From: Lentisphaerota bacterium
Lineage (GTDB): Bacteria; Verrucomicrobiota; Lentisphaeria; Victivallales; Victivallaceae
Assembly: GCA_015061525.1 (NCBI GenBank)
Contig: SUWK01000014.1
Span: 1 to 48,207 of the forward strand
Length of the DNA: 48,207 bases
Direction of reading: 5' to 3'
Shown here: positions 7,329-15,098 of the stretch, piece by piece
Layout of the letters: every line of letters begins with the position of its first letter
Numbering within the stretch: position 1 is the stretch's first letter
The notes under the pieces: generated by a model
Database searches by the model: none
What the model was told of the DNA's origin: nothing
The model's input: the letters and a program-made list of their open reading frames with translations, nothing else
Program-made: the position numbers and the translations under genes

Positions 7329-8261
7329 ATGAAGTACTCCGATTTTACTTCCGCTGCCGGATTGCTGGCAAAAAATCCGCCGCGTTTTGCAGCAGACGAA
7401 TCCCGCGAAAAGGCTCTTTTTGCACTGGATAGAATTTTGAGTGAAGCTGATTCCGAAACCATGCCTGCTGTTGGCAGATATTATCGGGAATGCTTTGACC
7501 GGACTCTGGAGGAAGTCGCTGCCTGTACGGACAGAATACCGCGAATTTGGAAAATATACAGTTCCGGCTTTATCATCCGTGACGGCAAACGTATCATCGG
7601 TTTGGATATCAATAACGGCTGTACTCCTCCGACAGGAAGGACAACTGTCAAACTCAAACGTAAACAGGTAAAGGCTCTTGCCGGTATTTTGACCGAGTAC
7701 TATGTTACTCACTCCCATGAGGATCATATCAGTGTGGAGTTGTGCGACGATATGGCGCGTCAGGGAAAATTGATCGTTATGCCTGCTGAAAGTATACGTC
7801 GCTGGATGGTAAAAAACGGCACTCCGGCAGAGAATTTTCACACACCCGGCTGCCGTACTTTTATGAAGTGGCAAGGGACAGCGGAAAAAGGTTTGGCGTG
7901 TGCGATGTATCTTTTCAAATTGAGTAATGGCAAAACCGTCTTTACCCGCGGCGATATTTTTCATAAAGAAGGCTTTGAAGAGTGTCTGGAAAATATCCGG
8001 CTCTGGAAAGAAAATATCGACTATGCTCTGATGTCTTTTTATTTTACCGGCGGCGGGACTCCCCCTGTCGATGCTCTGGAAGCGGAATTCAAATGCCGCT
8101 ATATCCCTTCACACGAGTGGGAATTCAGTCATCGGGTTTTCGGGCTGACTGGCTGCGGTAATACTCAGAGCTATGAGGTATTGCTCCGCGAATTTGCCAA
8201 ACCTTACCGTGATAACCGTGTCCAGTGTCTGTCCTGGGGGGAAAGTATCACGCTGGATTGA
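7329..8261 (+). CDS. Metallo-beta-lactamase-fold hydrolase
   Basis: A 310-residue cytoplasmic protein. The metal site is the HxHxDH motif in YVTHSHEDHIS (about residue 130). Further ligands are likely in TRGDIFH (Asp) and PSHEWEF (His). The family includes lactonases such as UlaG-like L-ascorbate-6-phosphate lactonase, and glyoxalase II. The ATG at 7329 is preferred over an in-frame TTG at 7302 that would overlap the previous gene. It probably forms a two-gene unit with the secreted protein upstream. Substrate unknown; a sugar-lactone or phosphodiester role is a guess. Confidence 0.8.
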   Translation: MKYSDFTSAAGLLAKNPPRFAADESREKALFALDRILSEADSETMPAVGRYYRECFDRTLEEVAACTDRIPRIWKIYSSGFIIRDGKRIIGLDINNGCTPPTGRTTVKLKRKQVKALAGILTEYYVTHSHEDHISVELCDDMARQGKLIVMPAESIRRWMVKNGTPAENFHTPGCRTFMKWQGTAEKGLACAMYLFKLSNGKTVFTRGDIFHKEGFEECLENIRLWKENIDYALMSFYFTGGGTPPVDALEAEFKCRYIPSHEWEFSHRVFGLTGCGNTQSYEVLLREFAKPYRDNRVQCLSWGESITLD

Positions 8262-8561
8262 AGCGGTGTGCCTGGAAGAATTGGTGACGATCCAAATTTT
8301 GTGTAAGCCAGGCAGATATCTTATTTCCCGGTGCCTTCAGTGTTTTGTTCAGCGCACCGCACTGTGCAGCGGTTGTCGCCGGGCGCGCAGTCCGCGTGCG
8401 AATGTACTTTGCGGGCATTTACGTGCGGACAAAGCTGCCGCAGTAAAAGCTGCAGAAAAAATCAGAATACTTGGATTTATGGAACTTTATCAATCCGGCT
8501 TTTAATTATTTCAAGCGGAAAAAGTGGAAAAAATGCATTTGCGGTGTATCATATATAGAAT
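8262..8561. other. Intergenic region before ispH
   Basis: No convincing gene. A short frame ending near 8505 contains an alanine/lysine-rich stretch but has no start signal or recognisable family, so it may be a remnant or chance. The last about 70 bp (from 8493) are the parent copy of the duplicated block at 218-360. No clear SD precedes the ispH ATG in either copy. Confidence 0.5.
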
Positions 8562-9443
8562 ATGAAGATGAAAAGTTACTTTACCGCTCAAATTTACGGG
8601 ATGTGCGGCGGAGTTCATTCCGCATTGAAAACACTTGAAGAATTGCTCAATTCTTCGGGGCAGGGGGTTTTTGTCTTTCATGAGCTGGTTCACAACCGGG
8701 CTGTTACCGATTCTTTCAAGCGAAAAGGTGTCATTTTTGCGGAAAGTATTGATGAGATCCCTTCCGGTTCGCCGCTGGTCATCGGGGCGCATGGAGTTGC
8801 TCCGGATGTAGAGGATAAATTGCGTCAGCGTGCCGGCATCTGCCGTGATGCCACCTGTCCGTTGGTCAAAAAACTCCACCATATTGCCGGATCTCTGACC
8901 GCTGAAGATCAGTTGATAATTTTCGGTAAAGCCGGACACCCGGAGGTCGCCGGAGTAGCCGGGCACTCGGGGGCAGGGGAGTGTTTTCTGATATCTTCTC
9001 CGGAAGAGGCGGCGGCTTTGCCGGAATTGTCCCGCCCGGTGTTTATTTCACAGACCACCGTTGACCACGAAGAGGTTGAAATGGCACTGGAGATATTAAA
9101 ACAGCGTTTCAGCAATCTCCGGGAGTGTTCCGGTATCTGTGATGCTTCGCGGAAACGTCAGCAGGCGGTTCTGGAACTGGCGGCAAAAGTCGATTGTGTC
9201 ATCGTTATCGGTTCCGGGCACAGTTCCAATGCCAAACGGCTGCGGGAGATCGCCCGTCGTGCCGGCTGTGAGGCCTATCTCATCGAAAATGCCGGAGAAT
9301 TGACTCCGCAGATCCTTCAATACTCCCGTATCGGCGTCACCAGCGGGGCAAGTACTCCGCAATTTCTTTTCGACGGAGTCATCTCTGCTCTGGAAGCTGA
9401 CGGTTTTGTTTGCGGAAATACCGAACCCATTCCACATAATTAA
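8562..9443 (+). CDS. ispH: 4-hydroxy-3-methylbut-2-enyl diphosphate reductase (IspH-like)
   Basis: A 293-residue [4Fe-4S] enzyme for the last step of the MEP isoprenoid pathway (HMBPP to IPP and DMAPP). All expected key residues are visible: cluster ligands Cys15, Cys99 and Cys193; substrate ligands His40 (HELVHN), His77 (AHGV), and His126 and Glu128 (GHPEV); and SSN at 221-223 plus GAS near 264. DATCPLV is fully conserved. The N-terminal motif is divergent, IYGMCGGVHSA instead of PRGFCAGVxRA, and GICDASRKRQ replaces the usual DICxATxxRQ. It may therefore be a diverged or second IspH, but it looks catalytically intact. It is alone in its transcription unit and ends at a terminator shared with the convergent araC-type gene. 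A degenerate copy of its 5' end lies at 286-360. Confidence 0.88.
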   Translation: MKMKSYFTAQIYGMCGGVHSALKTLEELLNSSGQGVFVFHELVHNRAVTDSFKRKGVIFAESIDEIPSGSPLVIGAHGVAPDVEDKLRQRAGICRDATCPLVKKLHHIAGSLTAEDQLIIFGKAGHPEVAGVAGHSGAGECFLISSPEEAAALPELSRPVFISQTTVDHEEVEMALEILKQRFSNLRECSGICDASRKRQQAVLELAAKVDCVIVIGSGHSSNAKRLREIARRAGCEAYLIENAGELTPQILQYSRIGVTSGASTPQFLFDGVISALEADGFVCGNTEPIPHN

Positions 9444-9470
9444 AACTGTCCAAATTTTTGGGGTCACATC

Positions 9471-9493
9471 AAAAGGCAGCAGCCCTTTTTTTA
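9471..9493. terminator. Convergent terminator between ispH and the AraC gene
   Basis: AAAAGG (9471-9476) pairs with CCTTTT (9484-9489) and is followed by a T run. It lies between two converging genes and can serve both strands. Confidence 0.5.
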
Positions 9494-9499
9494 TTGTTT

Positions 9500-10306
9500 T
9501 CAGGGGCGGTGTTCGGAGCTTTTTTTGCCTGTGCCGGAGGCGATGACTTTGCCGAGATATGCTCCCGAATTGAAGCCGCAGGCGGAGGCAATGGCGTTAA
9601 GCTGCAGATTGCTTGTTTTAAGTAATTTTACGGCTTTCTGGAGACGGAGATTTTTCAGATAATCTGACGGAGTGACCCCGTAGTGGGTGGCAAAATCCCT
9701 GCTTAACTGCACACGGTTGATGTGGAGGATTTTTGCCAGAGTCTGAATATTGAGTTCAGGATTGGAAAAATCACTTTCCATGATGGAGCGTGCTTCGGAG
9801 AGATAGTTATTTACCGGGCGTTTCTGCTTGACTCCGGCGGCTGCACAGCAGAGGATTTGAAATCCGACGGAGATAAGTTCCAGTCTCTTTTTCAGAGTGC
9901 TTTGTTTGATATCGAGTTCCAGACGGGCGAAGAGTTCTTCGGGGCATTTGCCGCCGTAACTTATTCCCGGTGAAATATTTATTGATTTGAAAAGCGCATC
10001 TGACATATCGCCCTCAATCGTGAACCACCTGTAATGAAAATAATCGTCAAACGGATGATAAAAATGTTTGCTGCCGGATGGATAATACCAGATGTCACCG
10101 GGGCGGACGATGTATTTTTTGTCATCTATATAAAAGACCCCTTTGCCGTCAATGCACCAGAAAAGTTCGCTGAACCATGCTTTATCCCACATGCTGCTGC
10201 TCCGCATTTCGTTGATATTGAAGTGTCCGACTGAACGGATGTAGGCTGAAAGATTATTCGGCAGATGCAATGAAAATTCAAAATCGGCAAATGTTTTCTT
10301 TTTCAT
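9500..10306 (-). CDS. AraC family transcriptional regulator
   Basis: A 268-residue regulator. The N-terminal half is a cupin-like sensor (GVFYIDDKKYIVRPGDIWYYPSG, about residues 55-80). The C-terminal half holds two helix-turn-helix units of the AraC DNA-binding domain: LNIQTLAKILHINRVQLSRDF, then LQLNAIASACGFNSGAYLGKVI. The last part is slightly variant, since the usual FxxxFKxxxGxTPxxYR ending is reduced. It is divergent from the GH2 gene at 10450 and probably controls it. A strong promoter lies 75 bp upstream. The effector is unknown. Confidence 0.88.
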   Translation of the reverse strand: MKKKTFADFEFSLHLPNNLSAYIRSVGHFNINEMRSSSMWDKAWFSELFWCIDGKGVFYIDDKKYIVRPGDIWYYPSGSKHFYHPFDDYFHYRWFTIEGDMSDALFKSINISPGISYGGKCPEELFARLELDIKQSTLKKRLELISVGFQILCCAAAGVKQKRPVNNYLSEARSIMESDFSNPELNIQTLAKILHINRVQLSRDFATHYGVTPSDYLKNLRLQKAVKLLKTSNLQLNAIASACGFNSGAYLGKVIASGTGKKSSEHRP

Positions 10307-10371
10307 AACTATTATCTTTGATACATTATTGCAGTTATTTGTTACAAAATTACCATTGTAAAAATATTGTT

Positions 10372-10410
10372 TATACTTTATAGTATAGCAAAAGACAATA
10401 ATTTTGTCAA
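10372..10410 (-). promoter_or_regulatory. AraC-gene promoter with overlapping palindrome
   Basis: On the minus strand TTGACA (10405-10410) and TATACT (10382-10387) are 17 nt apart. The -10 is one arm of the palindrome TATACT-TTAT-AGTATA (10372-10387), a candidate regulator site in the divergent intergenic region. Confidence 0.6.
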
Positions 10411-10449
10411 GTTAATTTTGTTTAAAAATTGTAAATAAAGGACTTTTAC

Positions 10450-12105
10450 ATGCAAAACACAAATAAAATCCCTTTGGAATCCATGTGGAATTTTTATTTC
10501 TGCAAGAAATCTCTTGCTGAAATTGATGTTACGGAAATATCTTTTAATGACATTGCAGCAGTTCCCGGCTGTTTTGATACAGGTCATCCTTATTTTTTGC
10601 AGCGCGGTACGGGGTGTTATCGTACTTTTGTTGACGTCGGCGGTGAAATCGAACTTTATTCCGAAGGTTTGGGTTTGCGGGCTGATATCTACTGGGATAA
10701 AAAGAAAGTTGCTGAAATCGACGCTCCTTTCTCCAAAAATACTTTCCGCTTTGATGCGGGTTCAGAGGGCAGACATGAACTTATTTTTGCTGTCAACAAT
10801 CAGTTTGATGACGGCAAAGCATCTCTCTGGCGCAGAGATTATGACTTTTATGCTCACGGCGGCATTTACCGTCCTGTCACAATCCGTCGGGCAGAAGCGG
10901 TTTTCGCCCGTGAAATAAAGATTATCACTTCAAATATCGACAATGGCGAAGTTGAAATATCCTGCGTTTTTGACGGGGATATCAAAAATATCAGAGAAGC
11001 TGAAATTATTTTTGATAACTCCTTGACTGTAAATAAATTGCCTTTGACATCGGGGCAGGGGAGCGCAAAATTCAAAGTTCCCGCATTTAAGCTCTGGTCG
11101 CCGGAAAATCCCGCACTTCATCATGCTTCAATCAAAGTCGGAGATGTCGTTTTTGAACGCAATTTCGGCATCCGCAAGGTTGAAGCGAAGAACGGTAAAC
11201 TTTATTTGAACGGCAAAAAACTTACCCTTATCGGTTACAACCGCCACGACGCGCACCCCGACTTCGGTTATGCTGTGCCGACGGCAGTGCTGGTTAAAGA
11301 TTTACAGCTTTTGAAACAGCTCGGCGGCAACTGTTTCCGCGGTTCGCATTATCCGCAGAGTGAGGAATTTCTCGACCTTTGCGACCGTACAGGCGTGATG
11401 ATTTGGGAAGAATCTCTCGGCTGGGGCAACAGAGAATTTTCATTGACAGACCCCGATTTTCAGGAGAAGCAAAAACGCGAAACCCGCAAAGCCGCATTGG
11501 CTTCAATCAATCACCCCTGCATAATTTTGCGCGGATTTCTGAATGAAGCGGGAACTCATCTGGAAACTGCCAAACCGCTGGTTAAAGCATTGGCGGATAT
11601 TCTGCATGAAGTTGACCCTGCAACGCCTGTTACTTTTGCCACTGACAAAGCACAGAAAGATGTATGTCTTGAGTATGTTGATGTCATTTCGTTCAATACT
11701 TATCCCTGCTGGTACAGCGGCAATGAAGATGAGTTTATGAATCATGACGAATTTAAAAGAGTCATGGACGGTCTGGTTGAATTTGCCTCACAGGAACAGT
11801 ATATAAATAAGCCTGTTATTATAAGTGAAGTCGGAGCGGAAGCAATTCCGGGACTTCGCGGCGGTCAGCGTTGGAGTGAAGAGTATCAGGCTGAACTGCA
11901 TGAAGCACTTGTCCGCAGAGTGATTGAAGATGAGCGTTTCAGCGGCACATTTATCTGGCAGTTCTGTGACGCACGCACATTTGCGGGCAGTGCTGCGCAG
12001 ACCAAGGCAGGCAATTTTAACTTCAAGGGCGCACTTGACAGTCACCGTGTCCCCAAAGAAGCGTGGCATAGAGTTTCTCAGGTCTTGAAAGAATATGAAT
12101 TGTAA
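10450..12105 (+). CDS. Glycoside hydrolase family 2 (beta-glucuronidase/galactosidase-like)
   Basis: A 551-residue enzyme with no signal peptide, so probably cytoplasmic. Domains are a GH2 sugar-binding jelly roll (about 1-150), an immunoglobulin-like domain (150-245) and a TIM barrel (245-551). The acid/base is Glu366 in GFLNEAG and the nucleophile is Glu460 in IISEVGAE. The end (NFNFKGALDSHRVPK) is typical of beta-glucuronidase-like members. It is shorter than E. coli UidA or LacZ. The SD AAAGGAC precedes the ATG. A prepilin stub (P4) starts 24 nt downstream, as in other GH-prepilin pairs here. Codon choice looks somewhat more A/T-rich than in neighbouring genes. Confidence 0.88.
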   Translation: MQNTNKIPLESMWNFYFCKKSLAEIDVTEISFNDIAAVPGCFDTGHPYFLQRGTGCYRTFVDVGGEIELYSEGLGLRADIYWDKKKVAEIDAPFSKNTFRFDAGSEGRHELIFAVNNQFDDGKASLWRRDYDFYAHGGIYRPVTIRRAEAVFAREIKIITSNIDNGEVEISCVFDGDIKNIREAEIIFDNSLTVNKLPLTSGQGSAKFKVPAFKLWSPENPALHHASIKVGDVVFERNFGIRKVEAKNGKLYLNGKKLTLIGYNRHDAHPDFGYAVPTAVLVKDLQLLKQLGGNCFRGSHYPQSEEFLDLCDRTGVMIWEESLGWGNREFSLTDPDFQEKQKRETRKAALASINHPCIILRGFLNEAGTHLETAKPLVKALADILHEVDPATPVTFATDKAQKDVCLEYVDVISFNTYPCWYSGNEDEFMNHDEFKRVMDGLVEFASQEQYINKPVIISEVGAEAIPGLRGGQRWSEEYQAELHEALVRRVIEDERFSGTFIWQFCDARTFAGSAAQTKAGNFNFKGALDSHRVPKEAWHRVSQVLKEYEL

Positions 12106-12129
12106 AACCTTAACAGAAAGGATAAAAGC

Positions 12130-12162
12130 ATGAAAAAGAAATTCACACTTATCGAACTTTGA
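12130..12162 (+). pseudogene. Prepilin 5' stub P4 (MKKKFTLIEL then stop)
   Basis: ATG with a good SD (GAAAGGAT) begins MKKKFTLIEL and then hits TGA. This is exactly the start of a prepilin-type protein, cut two codons before the point where inserts interrupt P1, P2 and P3. No continuation of the prepilin ([10 protein letters not shown]9-DG) is found downstream. Instead hairpin array A3 begins directly. Position after the GH2 gene matches the GH-then-prepilin order seen elsewhere in the window. Confidence 0.8.
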
Positions 12163-12508
12163 TTTTAAGGTAAGAGGTACGGAGCGTTTAAGTACCGCAA
12201 GGTGCGCTGTAAGCAGAAACACATCCTCCCGCCGCAGGCGGCAACTTCACCCGTCTTCGCCTTGCTGCGCCGTGGCAAGCAAGTGCAATGGAGTGATAGC
12301 GGAATGAAACGCCTTCACAAGCGAATGAAATAGAGCGTCTTCATCCGCCGTCGCTCTGCGAGCTATGGCGGGACAAGCAAGCACGTCGGAACGGTGTTTT
12401 TGTGAAGAGCGGCTGTCGCCGCGTGAAGATGTGAAGTAGAGCCTGACGGCTCAGTGATGTGAAGACTAGCGTCTTCGTTATTTTTTTGCCCAAAATTTGG
12501 GCAAAAAA
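12163..12508. repeat. Hairpin array A3 between the prepilin stub and a tRNA-His-like 3' end
   Basis: This is a string of inverted repeats such as GCGGC-TGTC-GCCGC, GAGCC-TGAC-GGCTC, GAAGAC-TAGC-GTCTTC and TTTTTTGCCCAAA-AT-TTTGGGCAAAAAA, with TGAAG-type spacers. From about 12380 to 12489 it is almost identical to 17660-17770 downstream of tRNA-His. There is no gene in it. Confidence 0.8.
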
Positions 12509-12582
12509 TGGGGTGGAAGATTTCGTTCCTGTTCCTTGCCCTCATTGCAGAGAGTTCAAAACGCTTTTATGCAAATGCAATT
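12509..12582. other. tRNA-His 3'-end-like fragment and spacer
   Basis: TGGGGTGG at the left edge equals the last bases of tRNA-His (CCACCCCA on the minus strand) and follows array A3, as the real tRNA follows array A4. The next 70 bp do not fold as a tRNA. It may be a remnant tRNA end or an attachment-like duplication; the match is too short to decide. Confidence 0.3.
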
Positions 12583-12711
12583 ATTTGCGAAATTGCGTTT
12601 TTTATAACCTTTTTCCTCAAAAACAGGTACAGTTAATTACCTCTGCACCCGATATTGAAATAACTGCGTGATAATGACCTGTTGCTGATTTTCTATATTT
12701 CTGCAAAGCAG
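12583..12711. repeat. 130-bp direct repeat, left copy
   Basis: Begins ATTTGCGAAATT and ends CTGCAAAGCAG. It matches 17335-17464 in the same orientation with about ten or so differences. The core ACCTCTGCACCCGATATTG is identical. The two copies flank the genes at 12780-17251. The function is not recognised. Confidence 0.9.
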
Positions 12712-12712
12712 C

Positions 12713-12741
12713 TTGACAACGGATCAGAAGTGTGTTATTTT
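12713..12741 (+). promoter_or_regulatory. Promoter of the 12780 gene
   Basis: TTGACA (12713-12718) and TATTTT (12736-12741) with a 17-nt spacer, directly after the left 130-bp repeat. The right copy of the repeat lacks this promoter. Confidence 0.6.
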
Positions 12742-12779
12742 ATGATAAGCAATTATTTATCACAATTACGGGGATTTTT

Positions 12780-14261
12780 ATGCTTAAACGGTTTCTGTTT
12801 GCGTGTCTGACTTTACTGTTTTTTATTTCCGTACCGTGCGAAAGTTTCGCTGCACCGCGAAAAGAATCCCGAAAAGAACGGAGAGAAAGGCGAAAACAGA
12901 AAAAGCGAAATGCTCTCTCCAAAAATCAACCGTCTGGCCGTTTAAATTCGGAAAATCCGAAAAGGACACTCAACGCCCTTTTAACTTCTGTTCAAGCCTC
13001 CAAAGAACTTTCTGATGAACACAAGCAACTTCTCCGATCTTGTTTAATGAACTTATCAAAAACCCCGACAGGACGTTATATTTTCAGTAACATTCCCTAC
13101 AATATCACACTCCACATCATTCATAACCCTGAAGGACAGGGGGCATTGGGAACTTATAACCACGGTCATAGAAAAGCCTGTTTTTCCGACTATCTTCTCA
13201 GACGAGTCTCCGACGCCGATTCAAAAGTAAAAAAACAGGAAGATATTCTCCGATTTACGACAGTTATCGCACATGAACTGACACATGCGACACAAGGACA
13301 TTTACAACTGGGTATTTGTCCGGGGGCTTCTTGTGAGGACTATGCAACTTTAAGAAAATTCAGAGAAGTACACGCCCTTTTGGAAGAACAGTGTGCAGAA
13401 ACAGAACTTTTAAATCTTCCTGATTTTTCTGAGGTTAGAAAAAAACGGGAACAAGCAGGAGAATTGAATGTTTTTCTGAGACGGGCACAGAAACTTCAAA
13501 TCAAAGCCGGTATGTCTCCTGCCAAAGCCCGTCGCTTTGCCCGGACAGAATTTGTACGTTCTTTTTGGAGTAACACTCCCAATACTCCTGTCCGTGTAGG
13601 AGAAGAGATTCTTTACCCGTCTTTTGTCGGTCCGTCTCAACCAACATCAATTCCTTGGAGTATTTCCTATAACAGCAAATCTTTCGGTTATGCCCGTAGA
13701 TTAGGCGAAGATTATTATACCCAAACGAAAGGAACCGATATTCGCCGTGAACTCAACGATACGCTCAAAACTATCGGACTAGATTTAACGGTTGATTTTG
13801 TGATGCAAAAAAAATCCTTTGATTTTGAGAGAGGACGCCTTATCGGGTATCTTGACGGCGTCAAACAACTGGAAATTGATGCACTGGGAAAAAACGGACG
13901 GGTACTCAAACGTTTTGAACAAGGGAAAATATGTTATTTTATGTTTGAAACACGAGACAAAGACGGTTTCCACAAAGACTATTTTTATGACACACGAACG
14001 CCAAGAGCAACCTATACTATTAAAAATGGTCAACTTTCCGGTATTTATCGTGAATATAATAGTCAAGGACAACAAATTTTTGAAATACCGATTAAAGACG
14101 GAAAAGGAAACGGTCAGGGATGGATATTGGAAAACGGACGAAGAGTTCCCAAAGTTTTCAGTAACGGTGTCATTTCGGAACGTACAACACTTATAATGTC
14201 TCCCTATGTCAATAGCAACAAATATTGGCAAGAGCGTTATATGAGAGAAAATAAAAAATGA
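12780..14261 (+). CDS. Secreted basic protein with HExxH (putative metallopeptidase) and MORN-like tail
   Basis: A 493-residue exported protein. The signal peptide (MLKRFLFACLTLLFFISVPCESFA) is followed by a very basic stretch (RKESRKERRERRKQKKR). A zinc-peptidase-like HELTH motif lies near residue 165 (VIAHELTHATQGH), with acidic EEQCAE downstream as a possible third ligand. The C-terminus (TIKNGQLSGIYREYNSQGQ, then GNGQGWILENG) resembles MORN/YwqK-type repeats. The ATG at 12780 is preferred over an upstream in-frame ATG because the signal peptide starts here and GGGGAT precedes it. It overlaps the next gene as ATGA. Composition is A/T-rich compared with its surroundings. The peptidase family is not identified. 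Confidence 0.7.
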   Translation: MLKRFLFACLTLLFFISVPCESFAAPRKESRKERRERRKQKKRNALSKNQPSGRLNSENPKRTLNALLTSVQASKELSDEHKQLLRSCLMNLSKTPTGRYIFSNIPYNITLHIIHNPEGQGALGTYNHGHRKACFSDYLLRRVSDADSKVKKQEDILRFTTVIAHELTHATQGHLQLGICPGASCEDYATLRKFREVHALLEEQCAETELLNLPDFSEVRKKREQAGELNVFLRRAQKLQIKAGMSPAKARRFARTEFVRSFWSNTPNTPVRVGEEILYPSFVGPSQPTSIPWSISYNSKSFGYARRLGEDYYTQTKGTDIRRELNDTLKTIGLDLTVDFVMQKKSFDFERGRLIGYLDGVKQLEIDALGKNGRVLKRFEQGKICYFMFETRDKDGFHKDYFYDTRTPRATYTIKNGQLSGIYREYNSQGQQIFEIPIKDGKGNGQGWILENGRRVPKVFSNGVISERTTLIMSPYVNSNKYWQERYMRENKK

Positions 14262-14740
14262 ATTTTATCAAACGACTTTTATTTGCTTTATTGGCATTGA
14301 CTTGGGTTGTTTCTGTACCGTATGAAGTTTCTGCTGCTCCGAAAAAAGAAACTCGCAAAGAACGCCGGGAACGTCGGAAACGGGAACAGAAGTCAAAGAA
14401 AAAACAGCAGCGGAATAACCAATATAGTAGCTCTTTAGAAGAGTGTCTAGAAAAATCCCAATTGCCGGAAAAAGAAAAATCCTTTCTTGCAGATGCCATC
14501 AAAGAGATAAAAAATACCGCAATCGGGAAAAAAATTATACGATTAATGAATGGAAAATTTGATTTCAAATTTGCATTTAAGGATATGTGGGAATATACCT
14601 GGGGTACCTACGGAGGTGGATATATTTCGCTTAATTCGAAATTTCTGACATATAAAACTCCTGCAAGAAAAGCAGATATAAGCGTACGGTCTCTTACGCC
14701 GCTTCCATATATCATTGATTATTCAAAGTATATTCCGTGA
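14258..14740 (+). CDS. Truncated paralogue of the 12780 protein
   Basis: 160 residues. The signal peptide and basic segment (APKKETRKERRERRKR) are nearly the same as in the upstream gene, and IKNTAIGKK...GTYGGGYISLNSKFL aligns with SKTPTGRYI...GTYNHGHRKACFSDYLL. The frame stops before the region that carries HExxH upstream, so it lacks the putative catalytic part. It may be a decayed copy or a small exported partner. It is translationally coupled to its paralogue by an ATGA overlap. Confidence 0.7.
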   Translation: MNFIKRLLFALLALTWVVSVPYEVSAAPKKETRKERRERRKREQKSKKKQQRNNQYSSSLEECLEKSQLPEKEKSFLADAIKEIKNTAIGKKIIRLMNGKFDFKFAFKDMWEYTWGTYGGGYISLNSKFLTYKTPARKADISVRSLTPLPYIIDYSKYIP

Positions 14741-15098
14741 CGGATTACCGGGATGTATGCTTTGCCGTTGTGAAAGAGCACTCTGTGGGTTACAGCAAAG
14801 GGGATCACGATGCGGCGTTCTTTTATTTCGGTCATTTTTTGCCATAAAATGACTGATTTACAGCCTTGTTTGAGCTGAATTACAGGGCGGAATAATCAAC
14901 ATTACATCAAGCTTTCGCAGAGAAAACCGGTTGTGTTTTACTGTTTTGTGATCACCCGGTTGGAGCAGATCGTTATTGAAGATTTGACAAATCGTTATGC
15001 CAGTGATATATTATTCCATATGGCAAGTTTTATGAAATTTGGGACATTATCTTTTAAGTTACCTTTTGAGGTGTGAATTATGAAAGGATCCCTGCAGT
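14741..15098. other. Intergenic region with possible gene remnant
   Basis: A short open stretch from a GTG at 14737 to about 14847 has coding-like composition but no identifiable family, and is probably a relic. A promoter sits at 14984-15012. A 16-codon open frame at 15080 overlaps the ribosome site of the next gene and could be chance. Confidence 0.4.
14984..15012 (+). promoter_or_regulatory. Promoter of the 15099-17251 genes
   Basis: TTGACA (14984-14989) and TATATT (15007-15012) are separated by 17 nt. This is one of the best consensus matches in the window and lies about 85 nt before the ATG. Confidence 0.65.

Noticed and set aside
8173-8505. Small gene between the metallo-hydrolase and ispH
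   Set aside because: It starts inside the upstream gene, has no ribosome site and no recognisable family.
12130-12162. Functional small peptide gene
   Set aside because: The sequence is exactly a prepilin N-terminus and stops within the conserved motif, so a truncated prepilin explains it better.
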